Shown: positions 34,684 to 43,149 of the stretch, in pieces
Position numbering within the stretch: position 1 is the stretch's first letter
Layout: the number at the start of each line of letters is the position of its first letter
From: Agrilactobacillus composti DSM 18527 = JCM 14202
GTDB lineage: Bacteria > Bacillota > Bacilli > Lactobacillales > Lactobacillaceae
Reading direction: 5' to 3'
DNA: 64,000 nucleotides
NCBI RefSeq assembly: GCF_001436375.1
Contig: NZ_AZGA01000087.1
Span: forward strand, 1-64,000
Translations under genes and position numbers: made by a program
Notes under the pieces: generated by a model
What the model saw: only the letters and a program-made list of their open reading frames with translations
What the model was told of the DNA's origin: nothing
Databases searched by the model: none

Positions 34684-36012
34684 CTATCTAAAAATCCCCA
34701 TTGCTAACCCAATAATCGTCCAGACTATACTTAGAATCCAAATTGGTGTAAATGAAAACTTAACATACTTCTGCAGATTCACAGCCCCATTGGTCAGATC
34801 CGTTCCGATGTAGATTTGTGGTTGTGCAATTGGTGTTAACATAGCCCCCATATTCATGAACAACGTCAAAATGACAATATCCATTGGGATACCATAAGCT
34901 TTCATTAAAGTCCCAATAATTGGCATCAGTACAAAATACCAAGTATCGTTGGTAAACAGGAACATTAATGGTGTACTGAAAACGGCAACAATAATATAAA
35001 CAAATGGACCAAAAGACTTTGGAATAATCATTAATAACGTGTCAACCATAGCCTTCATCATGCCGCTATATTGCATAACACCTACAACAACACCGGAAAG
35101 CAAAATAGCTGGCATAACTGGGAATAAAGAACTGGCATACTTCTTGAGTAATTTATTTTGAAGCTTAAGATCTTTATAGTTCACACTTAGGGCAATCACT
35201 AGTCCAAACGCAAAAGTGAAATAGGATGGAATTGCCGGCATGAAACATAGCACACTGATAACCAATAGTGTCAGTACCACATTAATCCAGAATAACTTTG
35301 GCCGACCTAACTCAGGATCATCACAAATGTCATTGACATCAATTTTTTCAGATTTATGTTTAACGCCATCACCATCAGCGGCATTGATTCGACGAGATTC
35401 ACGATAACCAATAAATGCAGCCAAGGCTAAAATCAGAATCGTAAATACAATTTGTGCGGGTAATAATTTTTTAAACAGATACATTGGACCGTTAGGAATA
35501 TTTGGAATCAACGATGCACTTCTTAACATCCGAGCGCTCCAAGGCACATCGTAAGTATTAATGATCCCCAAAGTTGTTAAGAAAACTAAAATAACTGGAT
35601 TCATCTTCATCTTTTTGTAAAACGGTAACAACAGAGGTACGGTGATCAAAAATACAGATGTGATGCTGACATCCAAGCCAGTAATCATCGCAACAATAAC
35701 GGTTAAAACTGCTAAAACTGACGGATTAATATTTATATGTTTCAAAATCCGTCTGACAATACCGTTGAATAATCCAGCATCTGCCATTAGCATAAAATAC
35801 GGAAGCGAAAATAACATAATCAACGAAACGGGTGTAGTCATTGCTAAACCCTTAGTAAGATAAGTCCCAATTTGTTTAACAGAAGAACCAATCAGAATTG
35901 CCGCAATGACTGGCACAACTGAGAAACAAAAAATAGTACTCACCTTTTGTTTTAGCAAAAGGACAACAATGACGATCATCATTACAAATCCAACAATAGC
36001 AAGATAACTCAT
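34684..36012 (-). CDS. CitMHS-like transporter, probable diacid importer
   Basis: The 442-aa membrane protein has about 12 segments. It resembles the CitMHS/ion-transporter superfamily, with VVPVIAAILIGSSVKQIGTYLTKG at the N-terminus and TPIAQPQIYIGTDL near the C-terminus. CitM-type carriers move metal-citrate with protons. Here, between cdaR and the glucarate genes, the likely cargo is D-glucarate or galactarate, replacing the MFS carrier GudP. The start at 36012 (MSYLAIVGF) has AGGTGG upstream. It is divergent from cdaR. Confidence 0.78.
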   Translation of the reverse strand: MSYLAIVGFVMMIVIVVLLLKQKVSTIFCFSVVPVIAAILIGSSVKQIGTYLTKGLAMTTPVSLIMLFSLPYFMLMADAGLFNGIVRRILKHININPSVLAVLTVIVAMITGLDVSITSVFLITVPLLLPFYKKMKMNPVILVFLTTLGIINTYDVPWSARMLRSASLIPNIPNGPMYLFKKLLPAQIVFTILILALAAFIGYRESRRINAADGDGVKHKSEKIDVNDICDDPELGRPKLFWINVVLTLLVISVLCFMPAIPSYFTFAFGLVIALSVNYKDLKLQNKLLKKYASSLFPVMPAILLSGVVVGVMQYSGMMKAMVDTLLMIIPKSFGPFVYIIVAVFSTPLMFLFTNDTWYFVLMPIIGTLMKAYGIPMDIVILTLFMNMGAMLTPIAQPQIYIGTDLTNGAVNLQKYVKFSFTPIWILSIVWTIIGLAMGIFR

Positions 36013-36108
36013 GTTAACGTCCACCTTTATCAAAGTGATTTTTTGAGCATATTTAATTGTAATAACCAAGCTAGCTTTTACAATTCATAGTGTATCTTAA
36101 AATAAAGC

Positions 36109-36122
36109 GCATACATATATGC
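36109..36122. promoter_or_regulatory. Palindrome in the divergent transporter-cdaR region
   Basis: GCATA-CATA-TATGC lies in the 302-nt gap 36013-36314 between the transporter and cdaR. It is a candidate operator for CdaR or another regulator. Nothing else in the gap is clear. Confidence 0.35.
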
Positions 36123-36314
36123 ATATGACTAAAAAAATGTTGCTATATTTCGTTGATTTGTCAAATTAATGGTTTATAGGCCGTTCTATCAGTGTTAATA
36201 TTGTGACCATAATAACAAAAAATATTTGCATCAGTCATTTGCACTAAGCTCGAAGAACTGACTAACATTTTCCTAAATAAATAGTCTAAATAATGCCTTA
36301 AGGAGATCTGCAGT

Positions 36315-37367
36315 ATGGAACTAGAACCTCAATTAGCTCAATCAATTGTTGATAAAATGATGAATCAACTACCGTTTAACGTCAACATGATGAATAAACA
36401 TGGCGTTATCATTGCCAGTGGTGACCCCTCTCGAATTAATTCCCTACATGTTGGTGCCCAAGATGCTATCAAACAACGTAAAACACTAACCATGGCTAGT
36501 TCTTATGGTGAACATGGTCAGCCGGGCGTAAACATGCCTGTATTCTTTGGGAAATCAATTATTGGCGTCATTGGTATTACTGGTGATCCAAAAACAGTTC
36601 TGCCCTTCGCCTCACTACTAAGGACAGCTACTGAATTGCTTTTGGCACAGAATAGAACCAATGAAATCGAAAAAGAAAATGAAAACCATTTAAATCGTTT
36701 TTTATATCAATGGTCTCAAATCAAAGACGATATTAGTAACCACACCGCGTTAATGCTGGACGCGAAGGAACTGCATATTGATCTTACAAGAAAACGGGTT
36801 GCAATTGCCATTGATGCCAAGAAATGTCCTGCTTTAACCACCGAAGCCGATGACTACAACTTTTCCTTAGCAGCCCATAAAATCATTATTTTAACCACGC
36901 ATCGGTCAACAGTCGATCGCTGTATCAAGCTTTGTAAGCGCCGCCATTTACACATGGGCGTGGGTCGTAAGACAACTAGTGTCGGTATTTCAATTAATGA
37001 AGCTCTAAAAACTTTGGATATCGCTGCCATTTTTCAAGCTAAGAACTACCTTTATTTTGATCAAGTTGAATTTATGTACGCCCTATTACAGAGCAATCTA
37101 CCAGTACAACATATTGTCGATGAGCTTAAAGCTTTGAACGAGTCCATCAAAGGAAAAGAACTTATCGAAACATTGCTGTGCTTCATTGAGAATAATCAAA
37201 ATATCAATGAAACCGCGGCAGCATTACATGTCCATCGCAACACCCTAAATTATCGCCTTAATAAGCTTACTGAGCGACTTAATTTAAATCCACATAAATT
37301 AATCGATTTATTTCAGCTTTATGTGGGTTATCTTTACTTTTCTCAACAGACGCTATCCGAAAAATAG
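36315..37367 (+). CDS. cdaR: Sugar diacid regulator CdaR
   Basis: The 350-aa protein has an N-terminal sugar-diacid recognition domain (about residues 1-135, starting LAQSIVDKMM and including GVIGITGDPKTV). A GGDEF-like middle follows, then the C-terminal PucR-type HTH at about 285-340 (FIENNQNINETAAALHVHRN). CdaR activates glucarate, galactarate and glycerate genes in enterics in response to the diacids. Its place beside the transporter and operon supports the same role. AAGGAG lies 9 nt upstream. Confidence 0.92.
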   Translation: MELEPQLAQSIVDKMMNQLPFNVNMMNKHGVIIASGDPSRINSLHVGAQDAIKQRKTLTMASSYGEHGQPGVNMPVFFGKSIIGVIGITGDPKTVLPFASLLRTATELLLAQNRTNEIEKENENHLNRFLYQWSQIKDDISNHTALMLDAKELHIDLTRKRVAIAIDAKKCPALTTEADDYNFSLAAHKIIILTTHRSTVDRCIKLCKRRHLHMGVGRKTTSVGISINEALKTLDIAAIFQAKNYLYFDQVEFMYALLQSNLPVQHIVDELKALNESIKGKELIETLLCFIENNQNINETAAALHVHRNTLNYRLNKLTERLNLNPHKLIDLFQLYVGYLYFSQQTLSEK

Positions 37368-37407
37368 CTTAATTTGAAACAGCGTATTTTCTGTTTCAAA
37401 TTAAGCT
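37366..37407. repeat. First of two perfect 17-bp hairpins after cdaR
   Basis: AGCTTAATTTGAAACAG (37366-37382) pairs perfectly with CTGTTTCAAATTAAGCT (37391-37407) around an 8-nt loop. It overlaps the cdaR stop codon and has no T-tract. It could act as an RNA stabiliser or weak terminator. Confidence 0.75.
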
Positions 37408-37416
37408 CAAATAATC

Positions 37417-37455
37417 ACTAATCCATTCAAATAAATATTATTTGAATGGATTAGT
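37417..37455. repeat. Second perfect 17-bp hairpin after cdaR
   Basis: ACTAATCCATTCAAATA (37417-37433) pairs perfectly with TATTTGAATGGATTAGT (37439-37455) around a 5-nt loop, followed by TTAAACG. It is unrelated in sequence to the first hairpin, 9 nt away. The rest of the gap, 37456-37723, holds no feature I can support beyond the ribosome site of the next gene. Confidence 0.75.
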
Positions 37456-37723
37456 TTAAACGTTTAACTTTGAATGCAAAACTCTGTATTCTTAGAATGC
37501 TATTATAATAGGAAAACATCCTAATTTGTCACAATAAAGTTTTGTTTTAAGAAAATATGGCTTTTAAATTATAGTCTTTAATTTTGTTCAATGAAAAACA
37601 TAATGAATATCTGCTATTCTTTAGCTGTCTGTTTTCATGAAATACCTTGACAATCAGGCAATATCAGCTATTATTGATATTGAAAGCAAGTAATACTATG
37701 GATATAATTTTGAGGTGATTATT

Positions 37724-37900
37724 ATGGATAAAACAGTCGTATTATCTGATCAAGAAATTTCGACGCTCAACTTTATTCTTTCTGAATACAGATTACAACA
37801 CAGTGGCAGTACGTCATTAGGTTTAGCTGATATTTCCGAATTTAAAAAATTAGAGAACGCAAAAAAAGATTTACCCGTTTTATTTGAAAAACTGAACTAG
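37724..37900 (+). CDS. Small hypothetical protein (58 aa)
   Basis: The short charged protein starts MDKTVVLSDQEISTLNFILS with GAGGTG 6 nt before the ATG. It has no membrane segment or signal peptide. A clean terminator follows, which supports a real monocistronic gene. The family is not recognised. Confidence 0.55.
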   Translation: MDKTVVLSDQEISTLNFILSEYRLQHSGSTSLGLADISEFKKLENAKKDLPVLFEKLN

Positions 37901-37936
37901 AAATTATCACTATAACAGGTAAATTTCTGTTATATC

Positions 37937-37980
37937 AAAAAGAGTGTACCTGGCGATTCACGTCTAGTACACTCTTTTTT
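37937..37980 (+). terminator. Terminator of the 58-aa gene
   Basis: AAAAAGAGTGTAC pairs with GTACACTCTTTTT, with a 17-nt loop and T-run. Confidence 0.88.
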
Positions 37981-38051
37981 CATACTTTGAAATTACAAAA
38001 TTAGTTACTGCCATTAATAGTTGCTTATCCAAGGTAATGTTCTGCCTTTCC

Positions 38052-38303
38052 TTACCCCTTCAACCCCCGAGACTGCCGATCCATATCCTCCACAACAATA
38101 TCAAATATCTCGCCTAAGGATGCACAATATTCTAGAATTTCCCAAGGTTTATTGGTATGGAAATGAATCTTGATTAAGCTTTCATCCCCAACGGCTAATA
38201 AGCTGTCGCCTTCAAAGTGCGTTTCAATATAATTCGAAATCACATCTTCGTCTAAATCATGGCCCTCAATAAGACATTGGGTATCGTATTTATATTTAAT
38301 CAT
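38052..38303 (-). CDS. Stand-alone FakA/YloV-like domain protein (83 aa)
   Basis: The protein consists of one module: YDTQCLIEGHDLDEDVISNYIE, GDSLLAVGDESLIKIHFHTNKP and GEIFDIVVEDMDRQ. The module is typical of the region behind the DhaL kinase domain in FakA/YloV fatty-acid kinases. The kinase domain itself is missing, and the length excludes a full FakA. It may be a stand-alone regulator or a gene remnant; the intact start (AAGGAG upstream) favours a real small gene. Confidence 0.72.
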   Translation of the reverse strand: MIKYKYDTQCLIEGHDLDEDVISNYIETHFEGDSLLAVGDESLIKIHFHTNKPWEILEYCASLGEIFDIVVEDMDRQSRGLKG

Positions 38304-38422
38304 TTTATATATTTACTCCTTAAATAGTAGCTGAATATGTCTCAAAGTCCAGCCAACTTTAATATAGGTATGATACACCTATTTCCCACAGACTGGCTGA
38401 GATTTGCTTGCCCATAATTATA

Positions 38423-38457
38423 AAAAGCGCTAGCAGCCACTTGCCACCAACGCTTTT
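38423..38457 (-). terminator. Terminator of the M20 peptidase gene
   Basis: AAAAGCG (38423-38429) pairs with CGCTTTT (38451-38457), with a long loop holding further pairing. On the minus strand it ends in TTTTTATAAT. Confidence 0.6.
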
Positions 38458-38482
38458 CAAGCCTAACTATTGATAGGTCATT

Positions 38483-39637
38483 TTATAAAACTTTATTAGC
38501 CAAATCCTTGAATACTTGGGCCACCCGTTTAATATCAGCTCGGTCTACATACTCGTCAGGCTTATGGGCAACTTCCAAATCCCCTGGGCCATAAGACATG
38601 CAATTATGATTATCTAATTTACCAGCAATGACTGCAGTGTCCGTATACCCGGTAAAGACGCCAACTTGCGCCGGGGCTGCTGTGACGTCGGCCACGGTTT
38701 CTTTCAAGACACTTAACAGCGGGCTGTTGGGATCGGATTCAATTGGTGGCCGGTCGCCATCAACGGTAATACTCACTTTAATCCCATTGATTTCTTTTTC
38801 GATTTCTTGGCTGACATCCCGAATCGCCTTAAGGACCCGCGATGTACTTAAAGGCGGTACTAAGCGCAAATCAATCCAAACCTTTGCTTGATCTGGCACG
38901 ACGTAAGGCCGATAACCGCCCTTGATCATCCCAAAAGTAATGGTAGAAGCCCCTAGGGTCTCATGCTTGGGAAACGCTTGAACTTCGTGCCGCGTTCTGG
39001 TGATGATTTCCGCTAAAGCCGCAATGGCATCCGCACCTTTTTCAGGTGTGCTGGCATGGGCTGTGACGCCTTGAACTTCAACTGTGATCCAAGTTCGACC
39101 CTTATGTGCCACCCGAATTTTGCCATTTGTGGGTTCGCCATCTAAGACCCAATCTGTTTTATCTACCCATTTGGAGCGAATGGCTTGTTCGACGCCCCGC
39201 ATGTAATCTTCTTCATCACAAGAAGCTATTAATACAAAATTATGTTTTAATTTTCGACCAGCCGCAACTTGTTTAGCCATATCCGCAAATGCTAACATGG
39301 CGCAAGCTAGGCCACTCTTCATATCACAGGCACCGCGGCCATATAAGCGGTCATCAATGAATTCCCCAGCCAGGGGCTTACTTTTTTGCCAATCATCCCC
39401 TAGCACAACCGTGTCCATGTGGCAGATGTAAACTAAAGCTGGGTGCGTCTCTTCGCCTTGGAGAACAGCGCGGACGTTAAACCGCGAAGGTAAAACTTCT
39501 TCTTTTTCAATCATCGCAGTTGGCGCATTATGTTTTAACCAGTCTGCAATGAAATCGCCAATCTCCGTTTCATATGCACCGGGATCAGAACTGTCTATCT
39601 GTACCAATTGTCTTGTCAATAATGTGGCTTCATCCAT
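38483..39637 (-). CDS. M20 ArgE/DapE-type peptidase or deacylase
   Basis: The 384-aa hydrolase has motifs ICHMDTVV, RGACDMKSGLACA and SCDEEDYMRG, plus VAHKGRTWITVEVQGVTAHASTP in the dimerisation domain. Family activities include acetylornithine deacetylase and dipeptidase. It stands alone, with its own terminator, and nothing nearby indicates the substrate. It is only distantly similar to the two sulfur-operon M20 paralogs. In the gap 39638-39982 behind its start I see no gene. Confidence 0.82.
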   Translation of the reverse strand: MDEATLLTRQLVQIDSSDPGAYETEIGDFIADWLKHNAPTAMIEKEEVLPSRFNVRAVLQGEETHPALVYICHMDTVVLGDDWQKSKPLAGEFIDDRLYGRGACDMKSGLACAMLAFADMAKQVAAGRKLKHNFVLIASCDEEDYMRGVEQAIRSKWVDKTDWVLDGEPTNGKIRVAHKGRTWITVEVQGVTAHASTPEKGADAIAALAEIITRTRHEVQAFPKHETLGASTITFGMIKGGYRPYVVPDQAKVWIDLRLVPPLSTSRVLKAIRDVSQEIEKEINGIKVSITVDGDRPPIESDPNSPLLSVLKETVADVTAAPAQVGVFTGYTDTAVIAGKLDNHNCMSYGPGDLEVAHKPDEYVDRADIKRVAQVFKDLANKVL

Positions 39638-39982
39638 ATCCTATCAAACCTCGTTTCTGCAATATGTGAATTAAACCTAACGAACCTAGAAAAAATAAGT
39701 ACTCATGTTGTTATAATACAGTTATTAGTTGTACTTATCAACATTAATTTTTGGATACCTAAATATTATTTAGTTTTAGACCATTTAAAAAACACTGGCA
39801 ATGTAAGCGCCACCGTTTTAATTATAAGACTATCTGCAAAATCATGCCACTATTGTAAGATTTATCATTGGTTAGCTAAACCAAATTAACCGACCTTCAG
39901 AAATAAAATCACTGAACTAATCCTGTTTATCGGCATACATGCTACCCTATGTATCATGTACGCTATAAACTTTACCCATCAA

Positions 39983-40033
39983 AAAACAGACAACCAGCAT
40001 GAACAAAAAGTCCATCACCTAGCTGTCTGTTTT
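39983..40033 (-). terminator. Terminator of the second iclR gene
   Basis: AAAACAGACA pairs with TGTCTGTTTT, extended by AGC/GCT. On the minus strand it ends in TTTTTTGATGGG. Confidence 0.7.
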
Positions 40034-40042
40034 AAAATAATC

Positions 40043-40807
40043 TTAAATTGCGGCCAAGATCTCTTGTTGAGCTTTACGGCCTTCTTTGATAAATAAATCT
40101 AAGTTAGTTTGTTTGACCCGATAACGGGGTGCACTGACACTAAAAGCGCCGTAAATCCGGTTATTTTTGACTAAAGGAAAGCCCACACAGAAAATATCTT
40201 GTTGGTTTTCACTATTTTCAATGGCGTAACCTTGTGCTTGCGTTAATTGAATGTTGGCTTTTAATTTTTGTTTATCAGTAATCGTATTGGCTGTTAAAGG
40301 CACCAACTTGGTGGTTGCCAAGTACTGATTGAGTTTCACCGCGGGATAAGTGGACAAAATTGCCTTACCCATAGCTGAAGAATACAGCATCATTCCTTTA
40401 CCGATCCGCGATACTAAATTCACACTGTTGGGGCTTTCCAGTTTAGCTAATAAGACAACCTCATTGCTGTCTAAAATCCCTAGGTTAACAGTTTCATTGG
40501 TGATGTCCCGCAACTTGGTCAAATAAGGCTGGGCTACTAAATTGATGTCAAACGTACCTAGCGTCTTTTGAGCATAACTCAAAAATACCGTGCCTAAATA
40601 GTAGCGCTTATCTTCCCCTAAGCAACGGACAAAACCAACATACTCTAAAGTTTGCAGAATTTTGTACACCGTGGATTTAGTCATAGGAACATTATCACTA
40701 ATTTCCTTTAAAGAAGGTGGCGTATCGCTTTCTAAGATAAAATCTAAAATATCTTTCGCTTTTAATAAAACTCCACCATATAAGGGTTGTTGGGTTGGTT
40801 CTAGCAT
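40043..40807 (-). CDS. IclR-family regulator, candidate control of the uronate (kdu) genes
   Basis: The 254-aa protein is collinear with the IclR regulator at 2325-3089 (shared LKAKDI, VxKILxTLE, YxLGTIFLKYAQ-like, SAMGKAILST, RYRV). Its HTH is at about residues 12-70. AGGAGG lies upstream of the ATG. The nearest sugar-acid genes are manA-eda-kduD-kduI, 0.5-4 kb away, whose promoters contain GAAAC-type dyads. A KdgR-like role, sensing 2-keto-3-deoxygluconate, is inferred. No direct evidence ties it to them. Confidence 0.85.
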   Translation of the reverse strand: MLEPTQQPLYGGVLLKAKDILDFILESDTPPSLKEISDNVPMTKSTVYKILQTLEYVGFVRCLGEDKRYYLGTVFLSYAQKTLGTFDINLVAQPYLTKLRDITNETVNLGILDSNEVVLLAKLESPNSVNLVSRIGKGMMLYSSAMGKAILSTYPAVKLNQYLATTKLVPLTANTITDKQKLKANIQLTQAQGYAIENSENQQDIFCVGFPLVKNNRIYGAFSVSAPRYRVKQTNLDLFIKEGRKAQQEILAAI

Positions 40808-40997
40808 AAGTTGGCCTCCTTTCCACTTACTTTATAACTTGTCGATAACTCATGTCTCAATTATAATACACGTGCACAACGCCTGTCATGGCTTAGCACT
40901 CAGTTGAAATTCAGTCTAAGTACTGATATCAGCCGCCTGAATTCCTGCTAGAATAAAGGCATCCATCAAGCACAGGCACATTATTGAGGTGAAAAAC

Positions 40998-41276
40998 ATG
41001 TTCTTTCAACCGGCATTAGCAACCGCCGCCACGAATGGCAATGGTCATTCCTTAGGCGGTGCGGTCATGATTGGTGCGATCGTTGCGTTAGTATTGATCT
41101 TATTTTTAATTGTGAAATTGTTTGGCTTGATCCTGCGCCATCCCTTTATCAGTATTGGCCTATTTGCCTTAGGCGGCTTCACCGTTTTCAAGTTTGCCTT
41201 ATCCGGCATTTTGATACTGGGCGTGATTGCCGCCGTGGGCGTGGCCTCGCTGTGGTTCAATTGGGGCAATAACTGA
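40998..41276 (+). CDS. Small membrane protein, family unknown
   Basis: The 92-aa protein starts at the ATG 6 nt after GAGGTG; the in-frame GTG within that site is less likely. It has two or three hydrophobic segments (about residues 20-45, 48-65 and 66-88) and ends in WFNWGNN. It is convergent with manA and shares a terminator with it. I do not recognise a family. Confidence 0.6.
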   Translation: MFFQPALATAATNGNGHSLGGAVMIGAIVALVLILFLIVKLFGLILRHPFISIGLFALGGFTVFKFALSGILILGVIAAVGVASLWFNWGNN

Positions 41277-41288
41277 CCCAACTTTTTG

Positions 41289-41328
41289 AAAGACCCATCT
41301 GGCAAATTGCTGGGTGCGGTCTTTTTTT
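41289..41328. terminator. Terminator shared by the small membrane protein gene and manA
   Basis: AAAGACCCA pairs with TGGGTGCGGTCTTT (with a bulge) and ends in seven T on the plus strand. A-rich flanks let it serve manA as well. Confidence 0.82.
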
Positions 41329-42295
41329 ATTGGGCTTGTTTCCCTGGGACGGAAGCGATGATGTCCATATCCCCAGACAAGGTCCAAGCGCTGGCTTTCG
41401 CGGTCAGTAGTAAATGGTCACCCCGTTTAAGCTCATAAGTGGTTGACCCTACCTGTAATTTACCCTGGCCGTGTAAAACGGAGATCAACGTACAAGGAAA
41501 TGCTTTCTTAAAGGCCACTTCATCTTTGATCACCCAACGATAAACGTTGAAGTACTTGGAAACTGGCGCGCTCACCAAGGTAGTTAACGTTGAGGCCCCC
41601 ACGGTTTTAGAAGTGGTATTGGCAGCCACTGGTTCAAAAGGAATTTGCGTGACATTAAAGGCATCTTTTAAATGAAGTTCACGTTTTTCACCAGTGGTTT
41701 TGTCAATGCGATCATAATCATATAAGCGATAAGTGGTATCGGAACTTTGTTGGGTTTCTAAGGCCATGATCCCCTTATTCAAGGCATGGACCGTGCCACT
41801 GGGAACGTACACAAAGTCCCCGGTTTTAACCGGCTGTTTCCGCAATAACTTATCCCATTGACCTGCATGGACAAGGTCTTCAAACTCAGCCTTGGTTTTA
41901 GCGTGATGCCCATAAATCAAATAAGCACCAGGATCGGCATCAATGATATACCAGCATTCGGTCTTCCCTAAATCATGGGCATGTTCTTTGGCATAGGCAT
42001 CCCCGGGATGGACTTGAACGGATAAACTAGCTTCGGCATCCAAAATTTTCGTCAACAACGGAAAACGATCTCCGGGCATATTATCAAATAGCTCCCGATG
42101 ATCTTGCCACAATTGGGCTAAGGTTTGGCCAGCATAATCACCATTTTCAATGGTATTGGTCCCATGGGGATGGCCAGAGATCGCCCAACATTCACCAATA
42201 TCAGTGGCGGGTAATTTATAACCGAACTGGGCCAATTTTTGCCCACCCCAAATTTTTTCGTGAAAAACTGGCTTTAATAATAGAACTTCATTCAT
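41327..42295 (-). CDS. manA: Mannose-6-phosphate isomerase, class I
   Basis: The 322-aa cupin-type zinc enzyme is of the Bacillus ManA size. It has KIWGG near the start, QVHPGDAYAKEH and KTECWYI for metal binding, VPSGTVHAL, and a C-terminal cupin. It interconverts mannose-6-P and fructose-6-P. It lies 15 nt downstream of eda and so probably in the same transcript. That pairing with uronate genes suggests growth on mixed plant or polymer sugars. Confidence 0.92.
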   Translation of the reverse strand: MNEVLLLKPVFHEKIWGGQKLAQFGYKLPATDIGECWAISGHPHGTNTIENGDYAGQTLAQLWQDHRELFDNMPGDRFPLLTKILDAEASLSVQVHPGDAYAKEHAHDLGKTECWYIIDADPGAYLIYGHHAKTKAEFEDLVHAGQWDKLLRKQPVKTGDFVYVPSGTVHALNKGIMALETQQSSDTTYRLYDYDRIDKTTGEKRELHLKDAFNVTQIPFEPVAANTTSKTVGASTLTTLVSAPVSKYFNVYRWVIKDEVAFKKAFPCTLISVLHGQGKLQVGSTTYELKRGDHLLLTAKASAWTLSGDMDIIASVPGKQAQ

Positions 42296-42310
42296 GAAAA
42301 ATGCGCCCCT

Positions 42311-42964
42311 TTATCCTTGTTTGATTGCCTTGATTTTAGCCACATAAGCTTCTGCATTTTTAGTGACCTGGTCATAGTCACCCTTTTCACCAGGACCGAC
42401 TAAATTACTCCCGGCACCAACAGCAATGACGCCAGCAGCAAACCAGGCTTCTAAGTTATCCAAACTAACCCCACCGGTTGGCATGATATTCATTTGTGGG
42501 AATGGAGCTTTCACAGCCTTCACCATCCCAGGACCAGCCACACTGCCAGGGAACAGTTTCACAATATCACAACCAGCTTCAAGGGCCGTTTGCATTTCAG
42601 TCATGGTGAAACACCCGGGCATGTAAGGGACCTGATACAAATTACAAATCTTAGCCACATCAGCGCTGAAACTTGGGCTGATCACATATTGAGCACCAGC
42701 CATAATCGCCAAGCGGGCTGAGGTGGCGTCTAAAACCGTTCCAGCCCCAATAATAGCTTGATCAGCGCCAAATTTATCAACCAATTGGGCGATAGCTTGG
42801 TCGGCATGGGGCACAGTAAACGTCAATTCGATGCCTTTGACGCCGCCTTTGATCGCCGCTGCACTGATTTTAACAGCTTGCTCCACGGATTCGCCCCGAA
42901 CAACAGCCACCACACCAGCGTCTTCAATCTTTTGTAACACTTTAACTCTTTGTAAATTAGCCAT
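42311..42964 (-). CDS. eda: 2-dehydro-3-deoxy-6-phosphogluconate (KDPG) aldolase
   Basis: The 217-aa class I aldolase has VVRGESVEQAVK, GIELTFTVP (catalytic Glu), GAGTVLDA, FPGSVAGPGMVKA and MPTGGVSLDN. The Schiff-base lysine is in CDIVKLFPGS. It splits KDPG into pyruvate and glyceraldehyde-3-P, the last step of 2-keto-3-deoxygluconate use. AAGGAG lies upstream. No 2-keto-3-deoxygluconate kinase (kdgK) is in the window. A GAAAC-GC-GTTTT dyad lies 36 nt upstream. Confidence 0.92.
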   Translation of the reverse strand: MANLQRVKVLQKIEDAGVVAVVRGESVEQAVKISAAAIKGGVKGIELTFTVPHADQAIAQLVDKFGADQAIIGAGTVLDATSARLAIMAGAQYVISPSFSADVAKICNLYQVPYMPGCFTMTEMQTALEAGCDIVKLFPGSVAGPGMVKAVKAPFPQMNIMPTGGVSLDNLEAWFAAGVIAVGAGSNLVGPGEKGDYDQVTKNAEAYVAKIKAIKQG

Positions 42965-42999
42965 CTTATTAGTTCTCCTTAAAAATTGTCTGGATTAAC

Positions 43000-43011
43000 G
43001 AAACGCGTTTT
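43000..43011. promoter_or_regulatory. Candidate operator upstream of eda-manA
   Basis: GAAACGCGTTTT contains the perfect 10-bp dyad AAACGCGTTT. It lies between the probable promoter (TTGATT/GATAAT further upstream on the minus strand) and the eda start. It could bind an IclR or LacI-type regulator. Confidence 0.45.
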
Positions 43012-43085
43012 AAAATATACCATCAACATTATCGCACATAATCAGCAAAAATCAAAAAACCATGTTTTATTTCAAAAAAACTAGC

Positions 43086-43125
43086 AAGAAGCCGACGCAA
43101 AAATATGATTTTGCGTCGGCTTCTT
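43086..43125 (-). terminator. Terminator of kduI-kduD
   Basis: AAGAAGCCGACGCAAAA and TTTTGCGTCGGCTTCTT form a perfect 17-bp stem. On the minus strand it is followed by GCTAGTTTTTTT. Confidence 0.92.
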
Positions 43126-43149
43126 TAGCATTCATTCATATTCGACAGT

